Part shown: positions 17,007 to 25,243 of the stretch, one piece after another
Layout of the letters: every line of letters starts with the position of its first letter
How positions within the stretch are numbered: position 1 is the first letter of the stretch
Source of the DNA: Shimia_B sp038527375
GTDB lineage: Bacteria > Pseudomonadota > Alphaproteobacteria > Rhodobacterales > Rhodobacteraceae
Assembly (NCBI GenBank): GCA_038527375.1
Contig: JBCBFU010000008.1
Span: forward strand, 13,539 to 77,538
Direction of reading: 5' to 3'
DNA length: 64,000 nt
Position numbers and translations under genes: made by a program
Notes under the pieces: model-generated
Told to the model about the DNA's origin: nothing
Seen by the model: the letters and a program-made list of their open reading frames with translations, nothing else
Databases searched by the model: none

Positions 17007-17746
17007 CAGATGCAGCGCCCGCCATCAACCTCGAGCGCGACACCGGTGATCATCGCGGCCTCGTCCGAACACAGGAAGGCCGCGGCATTCCCCATATCCT
17101 GCGGCGTTGAAAACCGGCCCAGCGGGATGGTCGACAGGAATTTCTCGCGCATCTCGGGCGTGTCTTCCCCCATGAAGGAGGCCAGAAGCGGCGTGTCACC
17201 CGCAACCGGGTTCAGCGCGTTCACCCGGACGCCGTGGGGGGCAAGCTCCACCGCCATGGTGCGGGTCGCCGTGATCATCCAGCCCTTTGAGGCATTGTAC
17301 CAGTTCAGACGCGGACGGGGCGACACGCCTGCGGTCGACGCCACATTCAGGATTGCGCCGGCACCGCGTGATTTCATGGCCGGCACAAAATGGCGTGCCG
17401 CCAAGAACACGGATTTCGCATTCACCGCGAGAACACGGTCGAAATCGGCCTCGGTGATATCCTCAAGCGGGCCGGGTATGTGGGTGATCCCGGCATTGTT
17501 GACGACGATATCCGTCTCGCCCCACAGCGCGCGGGCCTGATCCGCCATCGCCCTGACGGAGGCGTCTGATGAAACATCGACCTCACAGGCTGCGGCGCCC
17601 ACCTTATCGGCCATGGCCTGCGCGCCATCGACGTTGATATCGGCCACGAGAACGCGCGCGCCTTCGGCCACGAATTTCTGAACAATGCCCGCGCCGAATC
17701 CAGACGCGCCACCGGTCACAATTGCCGTCTTGCCCGCTAATCGCAT
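17006..17746 (-). CDS. Short-chain dehydrogenase/reductase (FabG-like)
   Basis: 246 residues from the ATG at 17746, chosen because GGAGGTGC lies 7-14 bases upstream and the NAD(P)-binding motif TGGASGFG then sits at the normal position near residue 12. NNAG is at about residue 87, and the catalytic Ser in LNVASTAG and Tyr/Lys in WYNASKGW are present. An acidic residue after the second strand (VADINVDG) suggests NAD preference. It leads a three-gene minus-strand operon with the 106-residue protein and the P1 peptidase. The substrate cannot be told from sequence. Confidence 0.9.
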   Translation of the reverse strand: MRLAGKTAIVTGGASGFGAGIVQKFVAEGARVLVADINVDGAQAMADKVGAAACEVDVSSDASVRAMADQARALWGETDIVVNNAGITHIPGPLEDITEADFDRVLAVNAKSVFLAARHFVPAMKSRGAGAILNVASTAGVSPRPRLNWYNASKGWMITATRTMAVELAPHGVRVNALNPVAGDTPLLASFMGEDTPEMREKFLSTIPLGRFSTPQDMGNAAAFLCSDEAAMITGVALEVDGGRCI

Positions 17747-17877
17747 CTTGGCGCACCTCCCGTTGCGTGGGCGCACAGTTTCATCGGCAAACGCGCTTGG
17801 CAAGTTACGTAAATCCGTTGGCGCGCAGGCAATTTTGGGCAATGATCAGGTCAGGCGGGGATGTAAACCCGATTAAC

Positions 17878-17909
17878 ACTACCTATATGTAGTTCACGAA
17901 CCCGTGAAC
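17878..17909 (+). promoter_or_regulatory. Two adjacent inverted repeats upstream of the unknown operon
   Basis: ACTAC (17878-17882) and GTAGT (17889-17893) flank CTATAT, which overlaps a -10-like TATATG. Immediately after, GTTCACG (17892-17898) and CGTGAAC (17903-17909) form a 7-bp perfect inverted repeat with a 4-base loop, ending two bases before the ribosome-binding site AAAGGAC. These could be a regulator-binding site or a leader hairpin controlling the first gene of the operon. No regulator is encoded next to it. Confidence 0.4.
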
Positions 17910-17921
17910 GAAAGGACAGTA

Positions 17922-18998
17922 ATGAGCGATTTCGAAACCCAGATCCGTGAGAGCCAGGCCCAGGTGGCCGAGGCACAGGCAAAGATGGCTGAATTGACCA
18001 GCCGAATTGAGGTGGCGCGTCAGAAGATGGACAGCGGCGAGGATATCGCCGTCGATATCGAAAACGCATCGCTCGAGGATGTGCATGCCCATACGGATTT
18101 GATGAACGCGAACATCGCCGAATTGATCATGGGGCTCGATGATGTCACGGCGGGCTTCCAGTCTGATTTTGACGAGTTGCGCTCCAAGACCGGGTGGGAG
18201 AGCTTTGTGGGCATCTTTGCCAAGGACCGGTCCGAGGCCATGCGGCAGGAACGCCTGCGGTCGGCCTCCATCGATGACAAGCTGCAGGACCTGATCTCGA
18301 AATCCGACACCATCGTCGCCCTGCTCGAGGGTCAGTTGGGCGTGCTCGAAGATCAGAAAACCAAGGTCGAAGCGAATCTGTCCGGCACGCTCGATGAACG
18401 CGAAGGCGTCGTTGCGGCGCTGACCTCGCTCCAGGATGACATCAAGGCGATGGATCCCAAGATCATCACCCTCGAGAACCAGATCGCGTCCGAAACCGAC
18501 GCTGCCAAACGCACAGCGCTGGAAAGCGATCTGGCCGCCATGAATGCCGAATACAACGCGATGGTTCAGGACGAACAGGTCAAGCTCGCCAAGAGCCAGA
18601 CGCTGGAGCGGTACATCGAAAAAGGCAAGACTTGGGTCGACTCGCTGCAAAACCAGGCGGCGACGCAGATGGTGCTGATCAACAAGCTGCAAACAGACAC
18701 CAAGCAGCGGGTCGTTCTCTATGACGCGCTGACCAAGTCGCTCAAGACCGCGCAACAGCAGGACATCGCGCACCGCATCAACGAGATCGGCGTGAAGACG
18801 GATCAAGAGGCGCAGACGGCCATGGCAGCCATTGGCTCTGCCACGAACACGCGTATGGCCGAGATGCTGGAGAAGCACGAAGACCACATGGTCTTTGCCC
18901 GCGAAGTGCTGGAGGCCAAGGCCAAGGCGGACGAACGGTTCGCGCGCCGCTTTTCGGCGGTGGTCGAAAAGCACGACAGCAACGCTTACGGCGGGTGA
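17922..18998 (+). CDS. Coiled-coil protein, first gene of unknown operon
   Basis: 358 residues from the ATG at 17922 (AAAGGAC at 17911-17917); an in-frame GTG at 17904 is an alternative. The protein is almost entirely helical with long charged heptad-like stretches (ESQAQVAEAQAKMAELTSR, LASDLAAMNAEYNAMVQDEQ-like segments) and no membrane helix or signal peptide. The C-terminal third superficially recalls the long-helix toxic-anion-resistance (TelA) proteins, but I cannot confirm that. It begins an eight-gene plus-strand unit whose other members include a AAA ATPase and four small membrane proteins, which suggests a structural or scaffold role (inference). Confidence 0.7.
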   Translation: MSDFETQIRESQAQVAEAQAKMAELTSRIEVARQKMDSGEDIAVDIENASLEDVHAHTDLMNANIAELIMGLDDVTAGFQSDFDELRSKTGWESFVGIFAKDRSEAMRQERLRSASIDDKLQDLISKSDTIVALLEGQLGVLEDQKTKVEANLSGTLDEREGVVAALTSLQDDIKAMDPKIITLENQIASETDAAKRTALESDLAAMNAEYNAMVQDEQVKLAKSQTLERYIEKGKTWVDSLQNQAATQMVLINKLQTDTKQRVVLYDALTKSLKTAQQQDIAHRINEIGVKTDQEAQTAMAAIGSATNTRMAEMLEKHEDHMVFAREVLEAKAKADERFARRFSAVVEKHDSNAYGG

Positions 18999-19033
18999 CG
19001 CGCGAAGCTTTGCGCACAGACGCTTGGACCTAT

Positions 19034-19123
19034 GCCCGGTCGATAGGCCGGGCAGCCCCCGACCGCCCCCTACAGCTCCAGTGGGCGGGGGCTTTACCCC
19101 CACCCGCGGTCGGGGCCCGCCCT
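19034..19123 (+). repeat. Dispersed hairpin repeat, family 1 copy A
   Basis: The element starts with a small stem (GCCCGG 19034-19039 with CCGGGC 19048-19053), followed by a long imperfect stem (GGGCAGCCCCCGACCG at 19050-19065 against a partner ending at 19122) with an inner GGGGG-CTTTA-CCCCC hairpin. The same architecture and much of the same sequence recur at 63794-63870. It lies between the first two genes of the unknown operon, where it could attenuate or process the transcript. Confidence 0.7.
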
Positions 19124-19138
19124 CATCTTTTGTGATCT

Positions 19139-20230
19139 ATGACCGACACGACCCCTATCCACGATATGCGCGTCACGCGCCGCTATTTCGCGAAGTTCGA
19201 CCGGATCACGCGGCATCTGACGCGCGTGGCCGGGATCATGGAGGCCGATGGCAGCCTGACCAAGGATGAGGTCGCGGTTCTGGGTCGCTACCTCGTGGGG
19301 CTGACCTATACATTTCAGGCGCTGGCCCACAAATACATGTTCGCGGGACGCGTCGCGCGGGCGCAGCGCCTTGAATTCGATCGCCGTGACAGCGGCTTTC
19401 CCATGGCCGCGGAGCTGCTCGAGATGGCGGTGGATGCCAGCCAGATCGACCGTCACCTGGCGGGCTCAAAGACGGTAGACGCGCTCAAGGATGAGATGAT
19501 CCAGAAAATCGTGGGCGATCATCAGGTGCCCACACGGCTGCAATACGCGCTGTCGCAACGGCTCTATTACGAAGAGCTCGCGCGTGGGCACCTCTTTTGG
19601 CCGCGCAATGACCCCGAGACCCTGTGGCAAGGGACGGACGGCGACCGGCGCCGGTTCCTCGTCCACTGGGCGGTTTATGACAGCAGCATCAACCTGCCCA
19701 CCATTTACCTGATGGATCTGGAGGATACGGGCCGCACCGCGCTGCCCAAGGACGACCGCCGCTGGCCAGAAGTGCAGGCCCATCTGATGGCGCAGGCGCT
19801 GGGTGAATTGAAGCTCTTGACCATCGCGCGTGGCTTTGATCGCGACTTTGACGATTTGCACCCAAAGCGGCTGCGCAGGTTTCATGTGGGTCCGATGTAT
19901 TCGTCCGCCTTCACCGAACAGACCGGCCCGATGCGCGCGATCCTGCAGGAGGCCAAGGCCCCGGAGGGCGAGGATTGGGCGCTGGCCTGGACGGTCGAGG
20001 ACCTCGTGTCAGACCGCGTGGAGCCTGAGCGTGCAGGCTGGTTCGGCACCGTGGAGCGCGAGGTCTTCACGCTCGATCCCTTTGCGGGCGACAGCGGGGC
20101 CAGCGACACCGCGCGCGCGATCATCCTGCCCCAGCGCCCCTATCAGGTGCTGGAGGAAAAGGCCCCGCCCGGGTTCAGTGACGTGCGCAAGTTTGTCGTC
20201 AGCCCCAGTGATCGGGTGTTGGTGTATTGA
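19139..20230 (+). CDS. Unknown soluble protein of the AAA operon
   Basis: 363 residues. No signal peptide or transmembrane helix; largely helical at the N terminus (FDRITRHLTRVAGIMEADGS, GRYLVGLTYTFQALAHKYMF) with a beta-rich C-terminal third (VEREVFTLDPFAG, YQVLEEKAPPGFSDVRKFVV). No catalytic motif is recognised. It lies 41 bases before the AAA ATPase gene and after a hairpin repeat that separates it from the coiled-coil gene. The start has only a weak upstream ribosome-binding site. The gene is supported by length, codon use like its neighbours and operon position. Confidence 0.7.
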   Translation: MTDTTPIHDMRVTRRYFAKFDRITRHLTRVAGIMEADGSLTKDEVAVLGRYLVGLTYTFQALAHKYMFAGRVARAQRLEFDRRDSGFPMAAELLEMAVDASQIDRHLAGSKTVDALKDEMIQKIVGDHQVPTRLQYALSQRLYYEELARGHLFWPRNDPETLWQGTDGDRRRFLVHWAVYDSSINLPTIYLMDLEDTGRTALPKDDRRWPEVQAHLMAQALGELKLLTIARGFDRDFDDLHPKRLRRFHVGPMYSSAFTEQTGPMRAILQEAKAPEGEDWALAWTVEDLVSDRVEPERAGWFGTVEREVFTLDPFAGDSGASDTARAIILPQRPYQVLEEKAPPGFSDVRKFVVSPSDRVLVY

Positions 20231-20271
20231 GTATTTTTGGACCATCGAAAGGTGGATGTGGGAGCATTTGA

Positions 20272-22206
20272 ATGAGCGAAACGACCGGACAGATGGAGCT
20301 GCGAGAGGCGGCCATACGTGAGAAATACGAGCTCGCGATGAGCCTTCTGGACGGGTTCGACCATGCCGCGCGTGTGGCAAGCGCCGACGGGCCTGCGGCG
20401 CCCGAGAAGTCGCACGGCATCGGCACGCGGCGGCGGTTTCGCTCGACCACCCCGGGACTGGCCACGCGCCGGACGGTGCGCGCTGATGGTGTGCACCTGC
20501 GGGACACGGTCGAAGGCGTGGGCGAAGACGATCCTTTGGTTTCGCCCGTTCAGGCCAATGTGCTGGCCGGGTTGCGGCGGTCCGTGGCCATCGCGATGGC
20601 GGTGGGCGACGCCTATGCAGAGCGGGTGGGGCTCGATGCTCTCAAGCGCGACAACCTTGCCGGGACGCTTGCACCCGCGAAAGGAGCGGAGTTCGAGGAG
20701 ATGATCACGGCCGAGGCCATGGTCGTGCTGTTCACCTTTGGCTCTGCGCTTTCCTTCCTCCTCGCGCCCCATGCGGGCAGCGCCGAGATTGAGATCGGCG
20801 AGGTCGAAGAGGTTCTGACCGATAATGCGCAGACGGCGCTCCACGGTGCGCTGTGGGAGTTGGACCGGGATATCGCCGGCCTTGCCGACACCGATGCCAA
20901 GCTGGTCGCGGTGGCGCGGGCCTATGCAGAGGCGCTGATGACCAAGATCGCAGCGCGGGCCGCGAACGCTCCGCGTCTGGATGCCTTTACCGGGGCTGCG
21001 TGGCATGTGGAGGCGGATGATTTTGCAATCCGGGGCTTCACCCCTGCGGCCAAGGCCAAGGGTCAGCCGCTGACCATGACCTTCAAGAAACCGAACGAGG
21101 TCGTGGGCAACCACATCGCCAAGTATCAGGCGATGAAGCTTGCCAAGATGTTGATGGCCTATGATTTCGACCGCCGCCTGAACCCGTTTGCAGAGCTTGG
21201 CGGGTTCATCTTCACCTTCATGGGTGACGGCGCGCCGGGGACGGGCAAGACCACCCTGATCCAGATGATGGCGGGGATGATCAACGATTACTGTGCGGTG
21301 GCCGGTTATACCTTCCGCTATCAGAACTTTGGCATCGACAATATCGACAGCTATCAGGGGAAGTCGGGCCAAAACGCCAAGGCGTTTATCCAGAACGTGC
21401 TCGATCCCGGTGTGATCGGGTTCGGGACCATCGACGACATCGACCAGATCGCGGGCAAACGCGGTGACCGACAGTCGAGCGCAGGTCAGCAGGAGGTCAC
21501 GGCGGTGTTCATGGAGGCCTTTGCGGGCGCAAACACGGTCGTCCGGGGGAACTGCACCTTCGGGATGTTCTCGAACTACCCCGAAAACGTCGACGACGCC
21601 CTGCGCCAGCGGGCCGGCGCGCGGTTCCTTGTGGACGGCCCGCAGACCCGCGATGACTACATCGACATCCTGGCGCTTCTGATGGGCAAAAAGCACGACA
21701 TCCCTTTGGGCGCGCACGATCTGATGGCGGCGCAGGCGATTGAGAAGGCGGTATCTGCCAGCTTTGAAAGCCACAACCGACCCAAGGAGCCCGGGTTGAT
21801 CGCGGTCTTTGATCGGGTGCTGGATCAGGTGGGTGAGTTGGATACGCTGGCCAAGATGGGCACCTACCTGAAGGGCATTCAGGAGGCCGACCCACGTTTC
21901 ACGGGCCGCGCGATCAAAAACATCACCGATGCCGTCAAAGTGCGGGCGATGGATTTTGAGTTGCCCGATGAATGGATGGAGGAGCCCGAGCTTTTCCTGC
22001 GCAAGGACTATGACACCAAGTCTGCCATGATCAGCGAATTGCGCGTGCCGATCACCACCGAGATGGTGGTGCAGGAGATCAACCGCTACGCCGACAGCGA
22101 ATTCCGCTATGCCGATAAGTCCGATGAGGTCGCCATCGCCGACATGGTGCGTGACATGGAACGTCGCGAAGCTGCCAAGCGGCGGTATCTGGACGGGCAG
22201 GCATGA
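20272..22206 (+). CDS. AAA family ATPase of an uncharacterised operon
   Basis: 644 residues, with GGAG 8 bases before the ATG. One AAA module lies in the middle: Walker A GAPGTGKTT near residues 320-328, Walker B VIGFGTIDDID near 382-392, sensor 1 in FGMFSNYPENV near 430 and the arginine-finger region DDALRQRAGARF near 443-454, which is the classical AAA (FtsH/p97-type) second region of homology. About 300 N-terminal residues and 130 C-terminal residues are family-specific. No membrane helix. It overlaps the next gene by 4 bases. A remodelling motor working with the flanking membrane proteins is an inference. Confidence 0.85.
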   Translation: MSETTGQMELREAAIREKYELAMSLLDGFDHAARVASADGPAAPEKSHGIGTRRRFRSTTPGLATRRTVRADGVHLRDTVEGVGEDDPLVSPVQANVLAGLRRSVAIAMAVGDAYAERVGLDALKRDNLAGTLAPAKGAEFEEMITAEAMVVLFTFGSALSFLLAPHAGSAEIEIGEVEEVLTDNAQTALHGALWELDRDIAGLADTDAKLVAVARAYAEALMTKIAARAANAPRLDAFTGAAWHVEADDFAIRGFTPAAKAKGQPLTMTFKKPNEVVGNHIAKYQAMKLAKMLMAYDFDRRLNPFAELGGFIFTFMGDGAPGTGKTTLIQMMAGMINDYCAVAGYTFRYQNFGIDNIDSYQGKSGQNAKAFIQNVLDPGVIGFGTIDDIDQIAGKRGDRQSSAGQQEVTAVFMEAFAGANTVVRGNCTFGMFSNYPENVDDALRQRAGARFLVDGPQTRDDYIDILALLMGKKHDIPLGAHDLMAAQAIEKAVSASFESHNRPKEPGLIAVFDRVLDQVGELDTLAKMGTYLKGIQEADPRFTGRAIKNITDAVKVRAMDFELPDEWMEEPELFLRKDYDTKSAMISELRVPITTEMVVQEINRYADSEFRYADKSDEVAIADMVRDMERREAAKRRYLDGQA

Positions 22207-22526
22207 TCCCGGTCCTGCTGACCTTTGGCGTTCCCGTCCTGATCGCGGCGCTGATGGGGGCCCGCGCGCGGCGGGACAACCCGACCGTCTTGCGGGAATT
22301 TGGCTTGGGCCTGCTTTGGGCGGTTCTGTTCGGCACGATCTACGTGTTCGCGTGGCACGTGGTCTGGCTGGCGGCGCTGTCGCAGGCCGCGGGCGCGACG
22401 GACGGGCTGGTGGGGGGCGCACTGTTGCAGACTTCGGTGTCCGCGCCCTTGTGGTTTCCGATCCTCGTGATCGTCTACGTCTACTTCGCGCAGCGTGCCC
22501 GCGCCCGACGGGAGACCGGATCATGA
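22203..22526 (+). CDS. Small membrane protein, three predicted helices
   Basis: 107 residues, start overlapping the ATPase stop (ATGA). Hydrophobic segments lie at about residues 2-18, 33-61 and 82-97, with basic patches GARARRDN and RARARRETGS that place loops in the cytosol. The family is unknown. Its stop overlaps the next gene start by 4 bases (ATGA), so the ATPase and the two following membrane proteins are translationally coupled, which suggests they work in fixed proportion. Confidence 0.72.
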   Translation: MIPVLLTFGVPVLIAALMGARARRDNPTVLREFGLGLLWAVLFGTIYVFAWHVVWLAALSQAAGATDGLVGGALLQTSVSAPLWFPILVIVYVYFAQRARARRETGS

Positions 22527-22864
22527 GCGCGGCATGGGAATATACCGTGGCGCTGATCGGGCCTGCCGTGATCCTGGGCGCGTTGGGTTGGTTCGTGCCG
22601 ACCTATCTGGGGCGCATTTTGCCCGAAACCCTGTGGGGTTTGGGGCTGAACCTTGTTGTGTCATGGATACTGCTGACAGGGTTTGCGATTGCGGTCTTCG
22701 CGATTGCCTATTGGGCCGAAGGGGCACCTGCTAATCTGGTGCTGTCGCGTGCAGGTCTGGCGCAATATGCCGGGTCGGCCCGGATCAGCGCGATCGTTTG
22801 GGGGCCGCTCCTCCTCCTTGCGCTTGCAATCCAGCCCCAACGCTGGCGCCCGAGGGAGATGTGA
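22523..22864 (+). CDS. Small membrane protein, second of a coupled pair
   Basis: 113 residues from the ATG at 22523, chosen because it overlaps the preceding stop (ATGA); the longer frame upstream runs through the preceding gene and is rejected. Three hydrophobic segments lie at about residues 8-26, 38-66 and 88-104. The pattern is like that of its neighbour (107 residues, also three helices), but the sequences are not obviously alike. It ends in TGATG shared with the next gene. Confidence 0.7.
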   Translation: MSAAWEYTVALIGPAVILGALGWFVPTYLGRILPETLWGLGLNLVVSWILLTGFAIAVFAIAYWAEGAPANLVLSRAGLAQYAGSARISAIVWGPLLLLALAIQPQRWRPREM

Positions 22865-24258
22865 TGGACCGTCTGATCAAACGTGGGCTGATGTTTGGAA
22901 ACCTTGTCCCGGTGCGGGCCGAGGCGCTGGTGGCGCGCTACAATCGCGCGCTGGAGCATCTGACAGGCAAGCGAACAGCGCTGAGCGATTTTCACATCGA
23001 TATCTCAGGGTTCTCGCCCGAAATCGGGGCCGAGCTGGGGGATGACGAATACCTCAATCCGCGCGGCGTGAACCGCCAATTCATCTTGCTGGGGCTGGAA
23101 CAGCGGCACGCGCCGCTGCTCAACGCGCGGTTCTCGACGTCCCGCGGTATCCTGCGCAAGTTCATAGACGCAAACGAAGACGCGCTCTTTGCGCTCACGG
23201 CACGCGACGCCGTGGCGGGGGAGTTGGTGAATTCCGTCTATGATGTCTCTGATCCCGCGCGGTTGTTCGATATTCGAACGATCCGGGTCGAGGCCGACAC
23301 TACGGGGGATACGGTCGCGACCGCGCGCCAACTGGGGGCTATGATCGACCGGTTCAAAACTGAATCCGATGCCTGGCATGACGATGTGCTGATCGCGCAG
23401 ATGATCGGGCTGGCCAAGGAAACCGGGAACGTGATGCGCAATCCGGTCACGCTGGACCACATGGAGTTCGATCAGGCCAATTTTTGGAGCGCGCATTTCG
23501 GCGGTGTCTATGTCTTTCGGGCCGTAGACCATCCTGCTGTGATCGCGATGGGGGGCGAACGCGACTTCCCAATGCGGCACGTGTTTGGCCCCGAGGATCG
23601 GCGTCAGATTGCGAAGTTCCTGCAGCTCAACGATCTGGCGGAACCCATCGTAAAGGCGCGTGGCGTGGACGCGGCGGCCATCCTGCAGCAAAAGATGGAT
23701 TTCATCCTGATCGATCACGCTGCCGATGCGGGCGCGGATTTGTCGGGCTTTGATCGTCGGGGCCTGCGCGGGTTGGCGCGGCGCTTTGCGGGTGATCTGC
23801 CCGAGGCCTATCAAGGACTGGCCGCGCTGCATCGATGGGCCACCCAAGGTGGCGACTGGCCCCGGATCGACGCCGAGCACCCTGCCTATTTCTACGCTCT
23901 GCGGGCCGCCGATGTGCCGGATGCCGATCTGGTCAACCGCCTGTTGTCCGAGATGTCGCCCCTTGATCCCCGGCAGATGTTCATCTGCCACAAGGAGGGG
24001 TTCTATGACCGCTACGCGAAGTGGCCAGACACCAAGAAGGAATACGTCGCGCAGTTCCTTGAGCGGGAATATGCGGCCGACAAAGCCGGTGCGCGGCAAG
24101 CGCTCTTTGGCCACGACGCGGCCCTTGCACCTGACATGCCTGCCCGGGACGCGCCTACACGCGTTGACGTCGATGACATGATCGCGCGGGTGCGGCCCCA
24201 GGTTCGTTCTGGGGCGCGGCGGACAGGCGCGAAGGACCGGAAGGGACCGTGGGGGTGA
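22864..24258 (+). CDS. Large unknown soluble protein of the AAA operon
   Basis: 464 residues from the ATG at 22864, overlapping the preceding stop (TGATG). The start region MDRLIKRGLMFGNLVPV is followed by ISGFSPEIGAELGDDEYLN and a LEQRHAPLLNARFSTSRGI segment. Family-like blocks such as FWSAHFGGVYVFRAVDHPAV and MRHVFGPEDRRQIAKFLQLN occur in the middle. The last 60 residues are low-complexity and basic. No catalytic motif or membrane helix is seen. I believe related DUF-type proteins are common in Rhodobacterales, but I do not give a Pfam number. Confidence 0.72.
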   Translation: MDRLIKRGLMFGNLVPVRAEALVARYNRALEHLTGKRTALSDFHIDISGFSPEIGAELGDDEYLNPRGVNRQFILLGLEQRHAPLLNARFSTSRGILRKFIDANEDALFALTARDAVAGELVNSVYDVSDPARLFDIRTIRVEADTTGDTVATARQLGAMIDRFKTESDAWHDDVLIAQMIGLAKETGNVMRNPVTLDHMEFDQANFWSAHFGGVYVFRAVDHPAVIAMGGERDFPMRHVFGPEDRRQIAKFLQLNDLAEPIVKARGVDAAAILQQKMDFILIDHAADAGADLSGFDRRGLRGLARRFAGDLPEAYQGLAALHRWATQGGDWPRIDAEHPAYFYALRAADVPDADLVNRLLSEMSPLDPRQMFICHKEGFYDRYAKWPDTKKEYVAQFLEREYAADKAGARQALFGHDAALAPDMPARDAPTRVDVDDMIARVRPQVRSGARRTGAKDRKGPWG

Positions 24259-24305
24259 CGCGGACACTGCGGTGCCCGGACGGCAGAAGCTAAGGGAGAA
24301 AGACG

Positions 24306-24578
24306 ATGATCGTAATCCGACTGTTTTTCATCATGATGGTGATTTCGACGATCCTGTATCTGTCGATCTCGATGTTTTCGCGGGCCCGTGCGCGGGCGCA
24401 GCTGGAAAAGCAATGGCGCGCGGATCTGCGCGTGGGCGACCGCGACGTGTGGCTGCGCGAAGAGTTGGAGAAATATGACCGTTCCTTGCGGCGTCGGCTG
24501 ATTTGGCTCGTCTACGTGTTGCCCATGGCGTTTCTCGCCTTTGTGGGCATCATGCTGTACGTGCAGAACTTTATGTGA
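24306..24578 (+). CDS. Small two-helix membrane protein
   Basis: 90 residues. A helix at about residues 2-24 and another at 64-88 flank a charged loop of 40 residues (RARARAQLEKQWRADLRVGD). AGGGAGAAAGACG precedes the ATG, a good ribosome-binding site. It lies 47 bases after the large unknown gene and 10 bases before the DUF1523 gene. Family unknown. Confidence 0.75.
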   Translation: MIVIRLFFIMMVISTILYLSISMFSRARARAQLEKQWRADLRVGDRDVWLREELEKYDRSLRRRLIWLVYVLPMAFLAFVGIMLYVQNFM

Positions 24579-24588
24579 GGGTGCCGCG

Positions 24589-25164
24589 ATGGCCTATGTG
24601 AAATGGATATTTCGGATCGTTGTGTTCCTGCTGGCGGCGGCGTTCCTGCACTACACGTTGCCGCAGCGCGACATCGTGCGGGTCAACGGGACTGAAATCC
24701 TGCGGCAGGATTTCAGTGGCTGGAACAGAATTTTCTACGCACAGGCCGATGCGGGCAATGACAACACCGTGGTGAACCGCGACCTGCGCCTGATCAACAC
24801 GCAGCTGGCCAGTGGGCGGTCCTATGTCTATCGCAACGAGGATACGGGCTTTGGCTGGCCGCCCTATTTCAAGCTGGACAGCTCGAACCTTCAGTCCGAT
24901 GCGCAGGCCGCCGCCCGCGAGGATGAACAGTGGTATGTCGTGCGCCACTACGGGTGGCGCAGCGAGTTTTTGTCCATCTATCCCAACGCGATTTCGCTGC
25001 GCCCCGCTCCCGGACCCAACTGGTCTGATTTTTCGCTATGGCAGCGCATCCCGGTGATGAACATCACGATCATCCTGTTCCTATTTGCGGTCTATTGGGG
25101 CGTCGCGGTGCGGCTGCGCCGGTTCCGGGAACGCCGGATCGACCCGCTTTTTGACGGCGAATAG
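24589..25164 (+). CDS. DUF1523 family membrane-anchored protein
   Basis: 191 residues from the ATG at 24589 (GAGG at 24577-24580). The N-terminal helix followed by FLHYTLPQRDIVRVNGTE is the DUF1523 signature. The middle contains a soluble region of about 120 residues with tryptophan-rich stretches (NEDTGFGWPPYFKLDSS, YVVRHYGWRSEFLSIYPNA). A second helix near residues 155-172 leads to a basic tail (RLRRFRERR). The family is common in Rhodobacterales and has no known function. It is the last gene of the operon and is followed by a hairpin repeat facing the ALDH16 gene. Confidence 0.87.
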   Translation: MAYVKWIFRIVVFLLAAAFLHYTLPQRDIVRVNGTEILRQDFSGWNRIFYAQADAGNDNTVVNRDLRLINTQLASGRSYVYRNEDTGFGWPPYFKLDSSNLQSDAQAAAREDEQWYVVRHYGWRSEFLSIYPNAISLRPAPGPNWSDFSLWQRIPVMNITIILFLFAVYWGVAVRLRRFRERRIDPLFDGE

Positions 25165-25238
25165 GGGCGCTGCCTTTGACAGCGGCGAGAGGCTCTGCCT
25201 CTCGCGCTCTCCGGGATATTTCTGGCCAGTAGACGGGG
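25164..25238 (+). repeat. Dispersed hairpin repeat, family 2 copy A; probable bidirectional terminator
   Basis: GGGGCGCTGCC opens the element, then a perfect 9-bp stem GCGAGAGGC (25185-25193) and GCCTCTCGC (25197-25205) with a 3-base loop, then CTCTCCGGGATATTTCTGG and a GGGGG run. The same ends surround a different stem at 62599-62660. It sits exactly between the convergent DUF1523 and ALDH16 genes, so terminating transcription from either side is a likely role. Confidence 0.65.
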
Positions 25239-25243
25239 GCGGG

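Noticed and set aside
17883..19103. A 406-residue open frame on the minus strand
   Set aside because: It lies antisense to the coiled-coil gene and its first part is formed by the family 1 repeat; no ribosome-binding site.
19034..19123. The family 1 repeat as a rho-independent terminator
   Set aside because: No T-tract follows the hairpin, and the downstream genes appear to belong to the same operon.
20143..22524. A 793-residue open frame on the minus strand
   Set aside because: It is antisense to the AAA ATPase gene, rich in Arg/Gly/His as GC-rich shadow frames are, and has no start context or family motif.
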